64,000 nucleotides of DNA, from positions 1-64,000 of the forward strand of contig JAJFKG010000001.1 in assembly GCA_021773335.1 (NCBI GenBank). Reading direction: 5' to 3'. Made by a program: the position numbers and the translations under genes. Each line of letters starts with the position of its first letter. The first letter of the stretch is position 1. Shown one piece after another: positions 10,981-21,434 of the stretch. The notes below the pieces were generated by a model that saw nothing but the letters and a program-made list of their open reading frames with translations, ran no database searches and was not told the DNA's origin. The DNA is from Gammaproteobacteria bacterium. GTDB lineage: Bacteria > Pseudomonadota > Gammaproteobacteria > JAJFKG01.

Positions 10981-11025
10981 TGAGTATTAACGATTTTAGA
11001 TTTTTTGAATGATGGAGTGATTGCA

Positions 11026-11139
11026 ATGAAAGTTAGGGCTTCTGTGAAAAAGATTTGCCGAAATTGCAAAATTATTCGCCGTAGAGGCGTTGTGCGTGTG
11101 ATTTGTAAGGAAGCACGCCACAAGCAACGTCAGGGGTAA
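11026..11139 (+). CDS. rpmJ: 50S ribosomal protein L36 (zinc-binding)
   Basis: 37 residues, found by reading the gap between secY and rpsM. It reads [15 protein letters not shown] and continues to end HKQRQG. Cys11, Cys14, Cys27 and His32 give the zinc ribbon of the C+ form of L36. GGAG at 11014-11017 is the ribosome binding site. Position after secY is the normal place for L36. Confidence 0.96.
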   Translation: MKVRASVKKICRNCKIIRRRGVVRVICKEARHKQRQG

Positions 11140-11154
11140 CCCGAGGGTTTTACC

Positions 11155-11183
11155 TTGATTTTTGGGTAGAAAATGGTTATGCT
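11155..11183 (+). promoter_or_regulatory. Probable alpha operon promoter
   Basis: TTGATT (11155-11160), a 17-base spacer and TATGCT (11178-11183) form a near-consensus sigma-70 promoter in the 108-base gap before rpsM. In E. coli the alpha operon also has its own promoter just upstream of rpsM. Confidence 0.65.
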
Positions 11184-11247
11184 TGGCCTCTTTTGTCAGG
11201 CACTTTTTTGAACAAATATAACGAAAATAGTTAGTGGGGTTTAAGTA

Positions 11248-11601
11248 ATGGCACGTATAGCAGGCATCAATATTCCTGTTCAAAAACATATAGTTATAGG
11301 TCTCACTTATATCTACGGGGTAGGTCGGCCTATGGCTAAACGCATTTGCCTGGCAGCTAGGGTAGCAGAAACCACCAAAGTGAAGGATTTGTCAGAAGCA
11401 GAACTCGATAATATCCGTACAGAAGTGGGCAGGGTGAAGGTTGAAGGTGACTTGCGTCGCGAAGTGTCTCAGCATATTAAGCGCTTGATGGATTTAGGTT
11501 GCTACCGTGGTATGCGTCACCGTCGCGGTTTACCTGTACGCGGTCAACGTACGCGAACCAATGCTAGAACACGTAAGGGGCGTCGTAAATCAAAAGGCTA
11601 A
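11248..11601 (+). CDS. rpsM: 30S ribosomal protein S13
   Basis: 117 residues, close to the usual 118. ARIAGINIP at the start and [18 protein letters not shown] with the basic tail are diagnostic. S13 contacts S19 and the 50S subunit at the head bridge. First gene of the alpha operon. Confidence 0.98.
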   Translation: MARIAGINIPVQKHIVIGLTYIYGVGRPMAKRICLAARVAETTKVKDLSEAELDNIRTEVGRVKVEGDLRREVSQHIKRLMDLGCYRGMRHRRGLPVRGQRTRTNARTRKGRRKSKG

Positions 11602-11684
11602 ATTCATAGCTAAAGATTGGCGCAAGCATTCTGTAGTTTCAGATTTGTGTATTGATTAATTAGAATAGCCGTTAGGAAAGAGGA

Positions 11685-12089
11685 ATGGCACAAGCAAAAA
11701 CAAAATCAACTGGACGCGCTCGTAAGCGCGCTAAACGCGTTGTTACTGATGGTATGGCGTATGTCTATGCCTCATTTAACAATACGATTATCACTTTAAC
11801 CGATCGCCAAGGCAACGCATTAGCGTGGTCTAGTGCCGCAAAGTGTGGTTTCCGCGGTTCGCGCAAGAGCACGCCATTTGCTGCTCAGGTAGCAGGCGAC
11901 GAAGTCGCCCGTCGTGCGATTGAAGCCTACGGCTTAAAGACAGTTGATGTCTTTTTGCGTGGCCCAGGGCCCGGACGTGAATCAGCGATTCGCGCCTTAA
12001 ATGCCGCTGAGCTGCGTATTACATCAATTACCGATGTTACGGGCATACCATTTAACGGCTGTCGACCACCTAAGCGTCGTCGAGTGTAA
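11685..12089 (+). CDS. rpsK: 30S ribosomal protein S11
   Basis: 134 residues. It contains [36 protein letters not shown] and the conserved C-terminus [14 protein letters not shown]11 lines the mRNA exit channel. GGAAAGAGGA precedes the ATG. An 83-base gap separates it from rpsM. Confidence 0.98.
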   Translation: MAQAKTKSTGRARKRAKRVVTDGMAYVYASFNNTIITLTDRQGNALAWSSAAKCGFRGSRKSTPFAAQVAGDEVARRAIEAYGLKTVDVFLRGPGPGRESAIRALNAAELRITSITDVTGIPFNGCRPPKRRRV

Positions 12090-12114
12090 GATTACTACCA
12101 AGTAGTAGCCTTGA

Positions 12115-12143
12115 TTAGCCTTGATGCGGTGCATCAAGGCTAA
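12115..12143. repeat. Perfect 13-bp hairpin between rpsK and rpsD
   Basis: TTAGCCTTGATGC, a 3-base loop (GGT) and the exact reverse complement. It resembles the outer stem of the A-type palindromes elsewhere in the window (GTAGCCTTGAT...ATCAAGG). A smaller hairpin (TACTAC-CAA-GTAGTA, 12093-12107) lies just before it. There is no T-run on the plus strand, so this is not a normal terminator for the operon; it could attenuate or stabilise the message. The rest of the 170-base gap shows nothing else I can name. Confidence 0.75.
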
Positions 12144-12259
12144 AAAAACTTAATAACTAAGTATAGTTAGACAAAGAACGGATGAGTTTTTTAATTTCTT
12201 ACAACGCAGTTAGGAATTAAAAGACGACGTTCAAGTTACAAAGAGAGGATTATTAAAAG

Positions 12260-12880
12260 ATGGCAAGATATACCGGCGCCACCTGCAAACTATCCCGTCG
12301 TGAAGGTACTGATTTGTACCTCAAGAGTGGGATTCGCGCAATCGATTCAAAATGTAAGTTGACCACCCCCCCAGGGATGCACGGCCAGCGTGGTGGTCGT
12401 TTGACTGACTATGGTGTGCAATTACGTGCGAAACAATTGATTCGTCGTTTTTACGGTGTGTTAGAACGTCAGTTTCTTAATTATTTTAAAAAAGCGGCGG
12501 GTATGAAAGGCTCAACTGGTGAGAATTTGCTGACATTACTCGAAGAGCGTTTAGATAATATTGTATATCGTTTGGGTTTTGCATCGACACGTGCCGAAGC
12601 GCGTCAGTTAGTCAACCACGGAGCGATTCTTGTTAATGAAAAGTCTGTCGATATTCCTTCTTATCGCGTCAATGTGGGCGATATGATTGAAGTTCGTGAA
12701 AAAGCCAAGAAGCAATTACGCATCCAAGCGGCGTTGGAAATCGCAAAAGAGCGCGGTTTTCCTGAATGGTTAGAAGTAGATGAAAAAGCCCTGCGTGGCA
12801 GCTACAAACGTGCTCCGGAGCGTAGTGAATTGCCGGGATGGATCAACGAACAACTCGTCGTTGAATTGTACTCTAAGTAA
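12260..12880 (+). CDS. rpsD: 30S ribosomal protein S4
   Basis: 206 residues, exactly the E. coli length. [20 protein letters not shown] and the S4 RNA-binding domain [30 protein letters not shown] (about residues 94-123) are present. S4 initiates 30S assembly and represses the alpha operon in E. coli. The ribosome binding site is AGAGAGGA at 12240-12248. Confidence 0.98.
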   Translation: MARYTGATCKLSRREGTDLYLKSGIRAIDSKCKLTTPPGMHGQRGGRLTDYGVQLRAKQLIRRFYGVLERQFLNYFKKAAGMKGSTGENLLTLLEERLDNIVYRLGFASTRAEARQLVNHGAILVNEKSVDIPSYRVNVGDMIEVREKAKKQLRIQAALEIAKERGFPEWLEVDEKALRGSYKRAPERSELPGWINEQLVVELYSK

Positions 12881-12909
12881 TAGTTAGTCTATAGCGGAGA
12901 AACGTCTAA

Positions 12910-13923
12910 ATGCAAACTAATGTAACAGAGTTTTTGACTCCCCGTGTTATCGATGTTCAAGCCATTGATCAAAACCATGCAAAGGTTATTTTAGAACCTT
13001 TAGAGCGCGGTTTTGGACATACCTTGGGAAATGCGCTACGCCGCATTTTATTGTCATCAATGCCAGGTAGTGCCATTTGTGAAGTCGAAATTGAAGGCGT
13101 ACTTCACGAATACTGCACCGTCGAAGGTGTGCAAGAAGATGTTATCGATATCTTACTTAATCTCAAAGGGATTGCAGTACAGTTACATAACCGCAACGAA
13201 GCAACCCTGATGCTTGAAAAACATGGCCCAGGTGTCGTAACTGCGGGTGATATTGCTTTGGATCATGATGTTGAAGTGATTAATCCAGAGCATGTTATTG
13301 CGACCTTAGCACCCGGCGGTACCTTAAAAATGATGCTTAATGTGAAGCGTGGCCGTGGCTATGTGCCCGCAACTATGCGTAAGTTGCCTGATGATGAAGA
13401 ACAACAACCTAGCCAAACGATTGGTCGTTTGCAGTTGGATGCCTCTTTCAGCCCCGTGCGTCGCGTTTCTTATGTTGTTGAACGTGCGCGTGTAGAGCAA
13501 CGCACAGACTTAGATAAATTGATTTTGGATTTGGAAACCAATGGTACGTTAGATCCTGAAGAAGCAATTCGTCGTTCTGCAACGATTTTGCAACAGCAAT
13601 TAGCAGTCTTCGTTGATTTACAAGGTGAACAAGCACAAGAGCCGGTACGTCAGGAAGAAGAAGTTGATCCTATTTTGTTACGTCCTGTTGATGATTTAGA
13701 ATTAACCGTGCGCTCTGCTAACTGCCTTAAAGCAGAAAATATTTATTATATTGGCGACTTAGTGCAGCGCACTGAAGTTGAGTTGTTAAAGACGCCTAAC
13801 TTAGGTAAGAAGTCATTGACCGAGATCAAAGATATTTTGGCTTCGCATTCATTGACTTTAGGTATGAAATTAGAAAACTGGCCACCTGCTAATTTACAAG
13901 AAAAAGAAGCAGAAGAGAGCTAG
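12910..13923 (+). CDS. rpoA: RNA polymerase alpha subunit
   Basis: 337 residues (E. coli 329). The N-terminal dimerisation domain has [20 protein letters not shown]; a linker at about residues 240-255 leads to the C-terminal domain with [23 protein letters not shown] and [16 protein letters not shown], which binds UP elements and activators. GGAGA precedes the start. Confidence 0.98.
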   Translation: MQTNVTEFLTPRVIDVQAIDQNHAKVILEPLERGFGHTLGNALRRILLSSMPGSAICEVEIEGVLHEYCTVEGVQEDVIDILLNLKGIAVQLHNRNEATLMLEKHGPGVVTAGDIALDHDVEVINPEHVIATLAPGGTLKMMLNVKRGRGYVPATMRKLPDDEEQQPSQTIGRLQLDASFSPVRRVSYVVERARVEQRTDLDKLILDLETNGTLDPEEAIRRSATILQQQLAVFVDLQGEQAQEPVRQEEEVDPILLRPVDDLELTVRSANCLKAENIYYIGDLVQRTEVELLKTPNLGKKSLTEIKDILASHSLTLGMKLENWPPANLQEKEAEES

Positions 13924-13956
13924 TCTTAACATTAGATTGAATGAAGGAAAGGTACG

Positions 13957-14346
13957 ATGAGACATCGTAAAAGTGGACGTCGTTTAGGACGCACAAGCAG
14001 TCACCGTAAAGCCATGTTCCGTAACATGACAGTGTCGTTGCTGAAACATGAAATGATTACCACCACAGTTGCAAAAGCAAAAGAATTGCGTCGCTATGCT
14101 GAACCATTGATCACACTTGCTAAAGAAGATTCTGTGGCAAATCGTCGCTTAGCCTTCGATCGCCTGCGTGATAAATCCAGTGTCGGCAAACTCTTCGTAG
14201 AGCTGGGCCCACGTTATACGCAACGCCCCGGAGGTTATTTACGTATTCTTAAATGTGGTCATCGTCTCGGTGATAGTGCACCTTTAGCCATCGTCGAACT
14301 TGTTGATCGCCCAAAAGGTGCTGAACAGGCCGCTGCTGAAGGCTAA
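13957..14346 (+). CDS. rplQ: 50S ribosomal protein L17
   Basis: 129 residues (E. coli 127). [24 protein letters not shown] is the L17 N-terminus, and [23 protein letters not shown] the central block. L17 lies at the tunnel exit. It is the last gene of the alpha operon, followed by a strong terminator. Confidence 0.98.
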   Translation: MRHRKSGRRLGRTSSHRKAMFRNMTVSLLKHEMITTTVAKAKELRRYAEPLITLAKEDSVANRRLAFDRLRDKSSVGKLFVELGPRYTQRPGGYLRILKCGHRLGDSAPLAIVELVDRPKGAEQAAAEG

Positions 14347-14365
14347 GCAAGCCTCAAAAATAATA

Positions 14366-14404
14366 CCCACAAAAAACCCGGCTTTACGCCGGGTTTTTTG
14401 TGGG
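14366..14404. terminator. Bidirectional rho-independent terminator between rplQ and ssb
   Basis: A 17-bp perfect stem: CCCACAAAAAACCCGGC, loop TTTAC, then its reverse complement, with six T on one side and six A on the other. It can stop transcription from rplQ (plus) and from ssb (minus), which converge here. Confidence 0.95.
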
Positions 14405-14420
14405 TTGCTGTCAGCTTTGA

Positions 14421-14888
14421 TTAAAAAGGAATATCATCATCAAAATCATCGTCGACTCCAGCAGGTTGTGTGGCTGCTGATTTCGGTGCAGCGCTCTTGG
14501 CTGCTGGTGCTGGTGCAGCGTTGTCATAACTACCGCCGCCGCTGTTGCCACCACGACTGTCGAGCATTTGCATTTCACTTGCGACGATTTCCGTCGTGTA
14601 ACGATCATTACCAGACTGGTCTTGCCATTTACGCGTGCGTAAACGGCCTTCGATATAGACCTTGGAACCTTTACGTAAATATTCACCCGCGATTTCACCA
14701 AGACGATTAAATAGCACGATACGGTGCCACTCGGTACGCTCTTGTTGTTCGCCACTTTCTTTATCTTTCCAGCCTTCTGAGGTGGCGACATTGATGTTAG
14801 TGACAGCACTACCACTAGGCATATAACGCGTTTCTGGATCTTTACCTAAGTTACCTACAATAATAACTTTATTAATACCTCTTGCCAT
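14421..14888 (-). CDS. ssb: Single-stranded DNA-binding protein
   Basis: 155 residues. The OB fold covers about residues 1-110 ([48 protein letters not shown]). A glycine/alanine/serine linker follows, and the acidic tip [10 protein letters not shown] at the C-terminus is the docking site for repair and replication partners. It coats single-stranded DNA in replication and repair. It follows the MFS gene after 31 bases and probably shares its transcript. Confidence 0.98.
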   Translation of the reverse strand: MARGINKVIIVGNLGKDPETRYMPSGSAVTNINVATSEGWKDKESGEQQERTEWHRIVLFNRLGEIAGEYLRKGSKVYIEGRLRTRKWQDQSGNDRYTTEIVASEMQMLDSRGGNSGGGSYDNAAPAPAAKSAAPKSAATQPAGVDDDFDDDIPF

Positions 14889-14919
14889 TATTCTCTTGCT
14901 CCTATATTCAATTTCAGTA

Positions 14920-16338
14920 CTACGCAGATGCGGTCGTCACTGAGAATGGTTCGAATGATTTTTTATCAACGACAATATTGTCGACTTTCAAATAAGCTAC
15001 CCCTTCACTTGCGACTACGATAGCGTCAGCGACGCCATTAATTTTTAGTAATTGGGCTTCGATTTCTTGTGCCCGTGTTGCATCCACTTGCCCAACATTA
15101 ATCATATGTGTGGCTAAATGTGGTGGCGCCTTCATGCTGATAGCGACGATTAACCAAATCACACCAATCAAGGCACAAATCAAAAATACACTAGAAGGAT
15201 GATGGTGGCCGAACAACCAGCCTCCTAAGCTACCGCCAAGAAATATCCCAAAAAACTGCGAGCTGGAATAAATTCCCATGGCTGTGCCTTTGCCGCCTGC
15301 CGGTGCAACTTTAGATATTAATGAGGGCAAACTTGCTTCGAGCAAAGTAAATGCGGTGAAGAAGACAAATAAACACAACATCGTGCCCCATTCAGAGTGA
15401 TACAATTCCCATAAACCTAATTGCGCCAGGGCCAACGTTAAAATCGCACCGATGAATACTTGCTTCATACAACGGCGTTTCTCAGCAATAATGATAAAGG
15501 GTACCATGCATGCAAATGACAGCACTAGTACCGGCAAGTATAGGTACCATTGATGTTGTTCTGGTACGCCTGCACTGCGTTCCAGGGTAATCGGAATCAC
15601 CACAAAGCATGCTGTTAGGATGGCGTGTAAACTCAAGATACCGAAGTCTAAGCGTAGCAATTCAAGGTTGGTCAACATCCTCTTGAAAAGCTGTGGCACA
15701 GGTTGGGCGTCACGGTGAAAGACACTGCGCTGCGGATTAGGCACACTGGTATACAAAATCAAAATGCCGATGAGTGCCAATGCCGAGGTTAACCAGAAAA
15801 TACCTGGTACACCCACCCAAGTGTTTAAAATTGGGCCAAGCACCATCGCGGCAGTGAAAGACAAGCCAATCGTCATCCCGACGATCGCCATCGCTTTCGT
15901 GCGGAATTCTTCACGGGTTAAATCGGCGATCAAGGCGATAATGGTGCTGCCAACGGCGCCAGCGCCTTGGATAGCACGGCCGATAATGATGCCCTCAATG
16001 CCGTGCGCGGTGGCGGCGATCACACTACCCACTGCAAAAATGACCATCCCCATGGCAATAACTGGCTTACGTCCCCAGCGGTCGGAGAGCATACCAAACG
16101 GAATTTGTAAGCAAGCTTGGGTCAAGCCATAGATCCCCATAGCCAAGCCAATCAAACTCGGTGTGGCGCCACTAAGATTGCCCGCATACAAAGAAAAAAC
16201 TGGTAAAATCATGAACAAACCAAGCATGCGGAAGGCAAAGATGCTGGCCAGTGAGAATGCTGCGCGACGTTCAGATTGGGCGAGTTCGTTATTATTGTTC
16301 ATCCGGTCATTCTCGCATAAATAATCTTTTCTATCCAT
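14920..16338 (-). CDS. yajR: MFS transporter with C-terminal YAM-like domain (YajR type)
   Basis: 472 residues, about 12 membrane segments. Motif [17 protein letters not shown], sits in the loop between helices 2 and 3. After the last helix (about residue 400) comes a soluble domain with [22 protein letters not shown], which fits the ferredoxin-like YAM domain of E. coli YajR. The substrate is not evident. I kept the first start (GGAGAGAG seven bases upstream); a second ATG twelve codons later has a poorer site. An MFS gene between uvrA and ssb is a common gammaproteobacterial arrangement. Confidence 0.85.
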   Translation of the reverse strand: MDRKDYLCENDRMNNNNELAQSERRAAFSLASIFAFRMLGLFMILPVFSLYAGNLSGATPSLIGLAMGIYGLTQACLQIPFGMLSDRWGRKPVIAMGMVIFAVGSVIAATAHGIEGIIIGRAIQGAGAVGSTIIALIADLTREEFRTKAMAIVGMTIGLSFTAAMVLGPILNTWVGVPGIFWLTSALALIGILILYTSVPNPQRSVFHRDAQPVPQLFKRMLTNLELLRLDFGILSLHAILTACFVVIPITLERSAGVPEQHQWYLYLPVLVLSFACMVPFIIIAEKRRCMKQVFIGAILTLALAQLGLWELYHSEWGTMLCLFVFFTAFTLLEASLPSLISKVAPAGGKGTAMGIYSSSQFFGIFLGGSLGGWLFGHHHPSSVFLICALIGVIWLIVAISMKAPPHLATHMINVGQVDATRAQEIEAQLLKINGVADAIVVASEGVAYLKVDNIVVDKKSFEPFSVTTASA

Positions 16339-16407
16339 AGACTCTCTCCGCTCCTCTGCCTGTCCTTAGCACTGTAGCCTTGATAAGCATTTGTTCCTAC
16401 GTAAGCC

Positions 16408-16850
16408 GTAGCCCGGCTAAGCGCGGTACGCGCGTCATCCGGGGAGGGTGCTTGCGATTGCTGCTCCCGGATGACGTTGCTGCGCCACTTATCCGGGCTA
16501 CAGCTGGCCTTGACGCAGAAGCCGTAGCCTGGATAAGCCGCGTAGCGGCGCATCAAGGAGCAGCGTTTGCGAATACATTCCCTTGATGCGCGCCTTCGGT
16601 GCTTATCAAGGCTACATTAGTATTTGTTCCTACGTAGGCCGTAGCCCGGATAAGCGCGGTACGCGCGTCATCCGGGGAGTTTGTTTGCGATTGCTGCTCC
16701 CGGATGACGTTGCTGCGCCACTTATCCGGTCTACATCTGAGCTCGACGCAGAAGCCGTAGCCCGGCTAAGCGCGGTACGCGCGTCATCCGGGGAGCGTGT
16801 TTGCGATTGCTGCTCCCGGATGACGTTGCTGCGCCACTTATCCGGTCTAC
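16408..16850. repeat. Cluster of four REP-like bimodules (families B, A, B, B)
   Basis: Four units of 92-94 bases: 16408-16501 (B), 16524-16615 (A), 16641-16734 (B) and 16757-16850 (B), joined by 22-25-base linkers containing phrases such as GACGCAGAAGCC or TTTGTTCCTACGTA. Each unit is two inward-facing hairpins: GTAGCCCGGATAAG...ATCCGGG, a spacer, then the reverse form (family B), or GTAGCCTTGATAAG...ATCAAGG (family A). The 16524 unit is a hybrid at its first stem. The elements resemble enterobacterial REP/BIME sequences. The rest of the 690-base gap before uvrA (16851-17029) holds only a TACAAT at 16995-17000 that may be a -10. Confidence 0.85.
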
Positions 16851-17029
16851 ATCTGAGCTTGACTAGAAGACAGTAGTCTACAAAAGAGGCAAATCGACGT
16901 CTGAGCGTCAAATCCCCCGCTCGTCCCCCGGAGGAGGCAGCCAGTATAGATATAGTGTATGGCCTTCCCCCTAGCGAATATTGTTCTAATCACATACAAT
17001 AGCCTGTTAACCGAATTCACTGTGAGTCT

Positions 17030-19927
17030 ATGGATACGATCGAAATACGTGGGGCGCGCACCCACAACCTCAAAAATATTGATATTACCCTGCCACGCGA
17101 TAAATTAATCGTGGTAACGGGTTTGTCTGGTTCAGGCAAATCATCGCTAGCGTTTGATACGCTCTATGCCGAAGGACAACGTCGTTATGTCGAATCACTC
17201 TCGGCTTACGCACGTCAATTTTTATCGATGATGGAAAAACCCGATGTCGATCATATCGAAGGTTTATCCCCGGCAATTTCTATCGAACAAAAATCCACAT
17301 CGCATAACCCGCGTTCGACTGTGGGTACGATTACCGAAATTTATGATTATTTACGTTTGCTTTACGCACGTGTTGGTGAGCCGCGCTGTCCCCAGCATGA
17401 GGTTACCCTGGAGGCGCAAACCATTAGCCAAATGGTCGACCATGTTTTAGCGCTACCACAAGATACGCGCGTCATGTTACTTGCACCCGTCGTGCGCCAA
17501 CGCAAAGGTGAACATACCCAGTTACTCGAAAGCTTACGTGGCCAAGGCTTTATTCGCGCACGCATCGATGGCGAAGTCGTTGACCTCGATCAAGCGCCGA
17601 CACTTGATTTACAGCGTAAACACACAATTGAAATCGTGGTTGATCGGATTAAAGTACGCGCCGATATCCAATTGCGTTTAGCCGACTCTTTTGAAACAGC
17701 CTTAGGTTTAACTGAGGGTATTGCCAGCGTTGCCTTTATGGATAAGGTCGATGGTAAAAAAGCTGAGGATGTTGTTTTTTCTGCGAAATTTGCGTGCCCA
17801 CAATGTGGCTATAGCATTTCTGAACTTGAACCACGTTTGTTTTCGTTTAACAATCCCGTTGGCGCTTGTCCGACTTGTGATGGCTTAGGCGTCAAACAAT
17901 TTTTTGATCCTTTACGTATTGTGCATGATGATCAACTCAGTCTTGCCGAAGGTGCGGTGCGTGGCTGGGACCGCCGTAACATGTATTATTTCCATTTGTT
18001 ATCGTCGATCGCTGACCACTATGGCTTTGATGTCGATACAGCGTACTGTGACTTGCCGCAAAAGGCACGTGATGTGATTATGCATGGTTCCAAACGTGAA
18101 GCGATAAACTTTGTTTATCCCGCCTATCGCTCGAAGACTGGGCGCATGATCAAAAAACGTCATAGCTTTGAAGGTGTTGTGCCGAATATGACACGGCGCT
18201 ATCGCGATACGGAGTCGAGTGCTGTGCGTGAAGACCTTTCTAAATATCTTTCTATACAAGCTTGTGTAGATTGTTATGGTAGTCGTTTACGTAGTGAAGC
18301 ACGTCACGTCTTCATCGATAAAACGCCATTACCTGCTGTGACTGCGATGGCAGTAGGGCGTTCATTAGCATTTTTTAATGCGCTTAAGCTACCCGGACGT
18401 CGTGGTAAAATCGCTGAAAAAATCTTAAAAGAAATTTGTGACCGTTTGCAATTTCTCGTCAATGTTGGTTTGGATTATTTGACGTTGAACCGTAGCGCGG
18501 ACACACTTTCTGGTGGCGAAGCACAACGTATCCGTTTAGCTAGCCAAATTGGCTCCGGCCTTGTGGGTGTCATGTATATCCTCGATGAACCATCTATCGG
18601 TTTACATCAACGCGATAACGAACGCTTACTCTCAACACTCACGCATTTACGTGATTTGGGCAATACCGTGATTGTTGTTGAACATGATGAAGATGCCATA
18701 CGCAGCGCCGATTTTGTCTTAGATATTGGGCCTGGTGCTGGTGTACATGGTGGTGAAATCGTGAGTTTCGGTAAGCTCGATAAAATTTTGGCTGAGCCAC
18801 GTTCGCTAACCGGACAGTATTTATCAGGCAAGCGTCAGATCATTGTGCCAAGCCAACGCACCCCAGTTGATAAAAAACGTATCTTGCGTTTGCGCGGTGC
18901 ACGCGGGAATAACCTACAAAACTTAGATGTGGACATCCCCGTAGGGCTTTTCACCTGTGTGACGGGCGTTTCTGGTTCTGGTAAATCGACTTTGATCAAT
19001 GACACACTTTACCCGATTGCGGCGCAAGACTTAAATAGAGCGACTGAAATTGAAGCTGCACCGCATAAGTCAATACAAGGTTTAGGGCATTTCGATAAAG
19101 TTGTCGATATCGATCAGAGCCCAATCGGGCGTACACCGCGTTCTAATCCGGCGACTTATACTGGCATGTTTACACCGATTCGTGAATTATTTTCCGGCAC
19201 GCAAGAAGCACGCTCACGTGGTTATAAACTCGGACGCTTTAGTTTTAATGTGCGCGGTGGACGTTGTGAAGCCTGCCAGGGTGATGGCGTCATCAAAGTC
19301 GAAATGCATTTTCTTGCTGATATTTATGTTATGTGCGATGTGTGTAAAGGTAAGCGCTATAATCGTGAAACCCTGGAAATCAAATACAAAGGCAAAAGTA
19401 TCTACGAAGTCTTAGAGATGACAGTCGAAGATGCGCTAGAATTTTTCGCGCCAATTCCGGTTGTTGCGCGCAAATTGCAAACCTTAATCGATGTCGGTTT
19501 AGGTTATATCTGTTTGGGCCAAAGTGCGACGACACTCTCTGGTGGTGAAGCGCAACGCATCAAGCTTGCACGCGAACTTTCTAAACGTGACACGGGGAAT
19601 ACCCTATATATTCTTGATGAACCGACCACGGGCTTACACTTTTTTGATGTCGAGCAATTGTTAACAGTGTTACATCGTTTGCGTGATCATGGTAATACTG
19701 TGGTGGTTATCGAACATAATTTGGATGTGATCAAAACAGCAGATTGGGTTATCGATCTCGGCCCTGAAGGTGGTGATAAGGGGGGGTGTTTAGTCGTGGC
19801 AGGTACACCTGAAGGCGTTGCTGAACATAAGACTTCTTATACAGGACAATTCTTAAAGCCGATGTTGGCACAGAAAACAAAGGCTAAGCGGAGTAAGAAA
19901 AAGGAACGGACGCTAGAGCGTCCGTGA
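17030..19927 (+). CDS. uvrA: Excinuclease ABC subunit A
   Basis: 965 residues (E. coli 940). It has two ABC ATPase modules: Walker [10 protein letters not shown] near residue 31 and GVSGSGKST near residue 645, each with an LSGGEAQRI signature and ILDEP Walker B. Two zinc modules are visible: [13 protein letters not shown] with CPTCDGLG, and CEACQGDGV with [10 protein letters not shown]. UvrA scans DNA for damage with UvrB in nucleotide excision repair. The conserved end (TGQFLKPML) is followed by a lysine-rich tail of about 22 residues whose last codons (RTLERP and the stop) lie inside a C-type palindrome, so the repeat has become coding. Confidence 0.97.
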   Translation: MDTIEIRGARTHNLKNIDITLPRDKLIVVTGLSGSGKSSLAFDTLYAEGQRRYVESLSAYARQFLSMMEKPDVDHIEGLSPAISIEQKSTSHNPRSTVGTITEIYDYLRLLYARVGEPRCPQHEVTLEAQTISQMVDHVLALPQDTRVMLLAPVVRQRKGEHTQLLESLRGQGFIRARIDGEVVDLDQAPTLDLQRKHTIEIVVDRIKVRADIQLRLADSFETALGLTEGIASVAFMDKVDGKKAEDVVFSAKFACPQCGYSISELEPRLFSFNNPVGACPTCDGLGVKQFFDPLRIVHDDQLSLAEGAVRGWDRRNMYYFHLLSSIADHYGFDVDTAYCDLPQKARDVIMHGSKREAINFVYPAYRSKTGRMIKKRHSFEGVVPNMTRRYRDTESSAVREDLSKYLSIQACVDCYGSRLRSEARHVFIDKTPLPAVTAMAVGRSLAFFNALKLPGRRGKIAEKILKEICDRLQFLVNVGLDYLTLNRSADTLSGGEAQRIRLASQIGSGLVGVMYILDEPSIGLHQRDNERLLSTLTHLRDLGNTVIVVEHDEDAIRSADFVLDIGPGAGVHGGEIVSFGKLDKILAEPRSLTGQYLSGKRQIIVPSQRTPVDKKRILRLRGARGNNLQNLDVDIPVGLFTCVTGVSGSGKSTLINDTLYPIAAQDLNRATEIEAAPHKSIQGLGHFDKVVDIDQSPIGRTPRSNPATYTGMFTPIRELFSGTQEARSRGYKLGRFSFNVRGGRCEACQGDGVIKVEMHFLADIYVMCDVCKGKRYNRETLEIKYKGKSIYEVLEMTVEDALEFFAPIPVVARKLQTLIDVGLGYICLGQSATTLSGGEAQRIKLARELSKRDTGNTLYILDEPTTGLHFFDVEQLLTVLHRLRDHGNTVVVIEHNLDVIKTADWVIDLGPEGGDKGGCLVVAGTPEGVAEHKTSYTGQFLKPMLAQKTKAKRSKKKERTLERP

Positions 19928-20233
19928 GTTTAAGGTCCCACCCCGGAGGGGCGGGACCAGCGGCAAGCAATCCCACCCCGGAGGGGCGGGACCAGCGGCC
20001 TACAGTCTTTGCGGCAAGCCCAGATGTAGACTACAGTCTTTGCGTCAAGCCCGGATGTAGCCTTGATAAGCGCCACCGGCGCGCATCAAGGGAATGTATT
20101 AGCAAACGCTGCTCCTTGATGCGCCGCTACGCGGCTTATCAAGGCTACGGCTTACGTATGAACAAATGCTAATGTAGAGTACTGTCTTTGTGTCAAGCCC
20201 GGATGACGCGCGTGCCGCGCTTATCCGGGCTAC
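19899..20233. repeat. Palindrome cluster after uvrA (C-type, A bimodule, half B)
   Basis: A C2 hairpin (GGACGCTAGAGCGTCC, about 19907-19922) overlaps the uvrA stop. Two C1 hairpins of the form GGTCCCACCCCGGAGGGG follow (19934-19958 and 19971-19992). An A bimodule lies at 20057-20148 and a single B hairpin at 20196-20233. The linker CGGCTTACGTATGAACAAAT after the A unit recurs near 54361. The remaining gap to zapG (20234-20309) contains a phrase (TGGCAATGATTGACAATAAT) that is nearly repeated near 54514. Confidence 0.85.
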
Positions 20234-20309
20234 CTGTGTGGCAATGATTGACAATAATAGGATAACCAGCGCTACCTCGCCATCTCTTTAACAACACTCT
20301 ACCTAAACC

Positions 20310-20837
20310 CTACAACAGCGCCTCTTCCGCCGCTTTACTCGCACGTTCACGCGCAACCATCGCTTCATCAGCGGTAATTTCCGACGAGTCATCACTGAAA
20401 TCTTTCGGTGGCTGTGGCTCAACCAGCGTTTCATTCACGCTTGCTTCGAGATCACAGTTAGCCACTTCACTTGCAGTTTCGATAATTTCATCATGCTTAG
20501 CTGATTTATCTTGTAGTTCTTTCGGCACAAACACTTGTTTCAATTGCCCAGTTAAATTTTCTTCCGGACACAACGTAAATGCACTCGTGGCAACATGATC
20601 GCATAAAGCATAATAACTCTGTGACACGTTGCGCATATGAATGGCGGTTTGATTGAAATGTTCAGTCACTTGTTGGGAGTATTGCAATTGTGCTTGTTGG
20701 TTCGCTTGCAATTCTTTTTCCAATTCACGACAGCGGCGCTCATTGGCCGAATACTTGCGCCCAATCAAGACACCAGCCAATACCCCAACCGCCAGAGTGA
20801 AGGCAAAAACGACGAATGACGAATAAAAACTTACCAT
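20310..20837 (-). CDS. zapG: ZapG / YhcB family division protein (DUF1043)
   Basis: 175 residues. An N-terminal membrane helix (about residues 5-26, FVVFAFTLAVGVLAGVLIGRKYS) is followed by a coiled-coil region rich in E, Q and K and by a conserved HMRNVSQSYYALCDHVA segment. This is the layout of YhcB, which links division and envelope synthesis in E. coli. The C-terminal third is acidic and probably disordered. It is divergent from the downstream FKBP gene. Confidence 0.88.
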   Translation of the reverse strand: MVSFYSSFVVFAFTLAVGVLAGVLIGRKYSANERRCRELEKELQANQQAQLQYSQQVTEHFNQTAIHMRNVSQSYYALCDHVATSAFTLCPEENLTGQLKQVFVPKELQDKSAKHDEIIETASEVANCDLEASVNETLVEPQPPKDFSDDSSEITADEAMVARERASKAAEEALL

Positions 20838-20879
20838 AATAGCTTCCTTTGTGAGTTAACATTTCAACTCTGATGCGTT

Positions 20880-20908
20880 AGTATATCGACTATGTAAATT
20901 GATTCCAA
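20880..20908 (-). promoter_or_regulatory. Probable zapG promoter
   Basis: On the minus strand TTGGAA, a 17-base spacer and TATACT lie about 43 bases before the zapG ATG. Spacing and both hexamers fit sigma-70. Confidence 0.6.
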
Positions 20909-20948
20909 ATGCAAAACCGACTGCAAGCCAACTTTAAAAGAAATAGCC

Positions 20949-21428
20949 ATGCAAATTAGTAAAGATACCGTTGTCAGCTTCCATTACACACTCACCGACG
21001 ATGATGGCACCATGATTGAAAGTAGTATCGGCGGCATCCCACACCGCTATTTGCATGGGCATAATGATATTATTAAGGGCTTAGAGCGCGCTCTTGAGGG
21101 GGAGGAGACTGGCTATACCGCCAGCCTTTCCATCGTCCCACAAGATGGCTATGGCGATATCTGCAAAAATAAGATCATTACTGTGCCACGTGCGAAATTT
21201 CCCGCGAATATTGCTAGTGGCATGATGGTTGAAGGTCATGGCGGGCCAGAAGCGGCTAAAATGCTGGTGTTGGAAGTCAATGACCATGAGGTTGTGCTCG
21301 ATGGCAACCACCCGCTAGCCGGACAAAACTTACACATAGCTCTGGAAGTTATCGAAGTACGGCCCGCGCGTGAATCAGAATTACGCCAAGGTTCTATTGC
21401 CCGTCAAGCGCCCAACAATCACGCTTAA
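20949..21428 (+). CDS. FKBP-type peptidyl-prolyl isomerase, SlyD/SlpA-like
   Basis: 159 residues. An FKBP domain is split by an insert-in-flap domain: the start is ISKDTVVSFHYTLTDDDGTMIESS, then HGHNDIIKGLERALEGEETG, then the IF segment GYGDICKNKIITVPRAKFP, then the closing DGNHPLAGQNLHIALEVIEV. It should catalyse proline isomerisation and act as a chaperone. The histidine-rich metal-binding tail of E. coli SlyD is missing. It heads a probable three-gene unit with the hydrolase (6-base gap) and zapE (3-base gap). Confidence 0.9.
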   Translation: MQISKDTVVSFHYTLTDDDGTMIESSIGGIPHRYLHGHNDIIKGLERALEGEETGYTASLSIVPQDGYGDICKNKIITVPRAKFPANIASGMMVEGHGGPEAAKMLVLEVNDHEVVLDGNHPLAGQNLHIALEVIEVRPARESELRQGSIARQAPNNHA

Positions 21429-21434
21429 CGTATT

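Noticed and set aside
12162..12167. TATAGT considered as a -10 for rpsD
   Set aside because: No acceptable -35 lies 16-18 bases upstream, and rpsD is normally read from the alpha promoter.
15764..16132. 122-codon plus-strand frame inside the MFS gene
   Set aside because: It is antisense to the conserved motif A region of the transporter.
16408..16850. Repeat cluster considered as a CRISPR array
   Set aside because: The units are 92-94-base double hairpins with conserved linkers, not short identical repeats with unique spacers, and no cas genes are present.
19924..20172. 82-codon frame after uvrA
   Set aside because: It is made entirely of C, A and linker repeat sequence, with no start signal.
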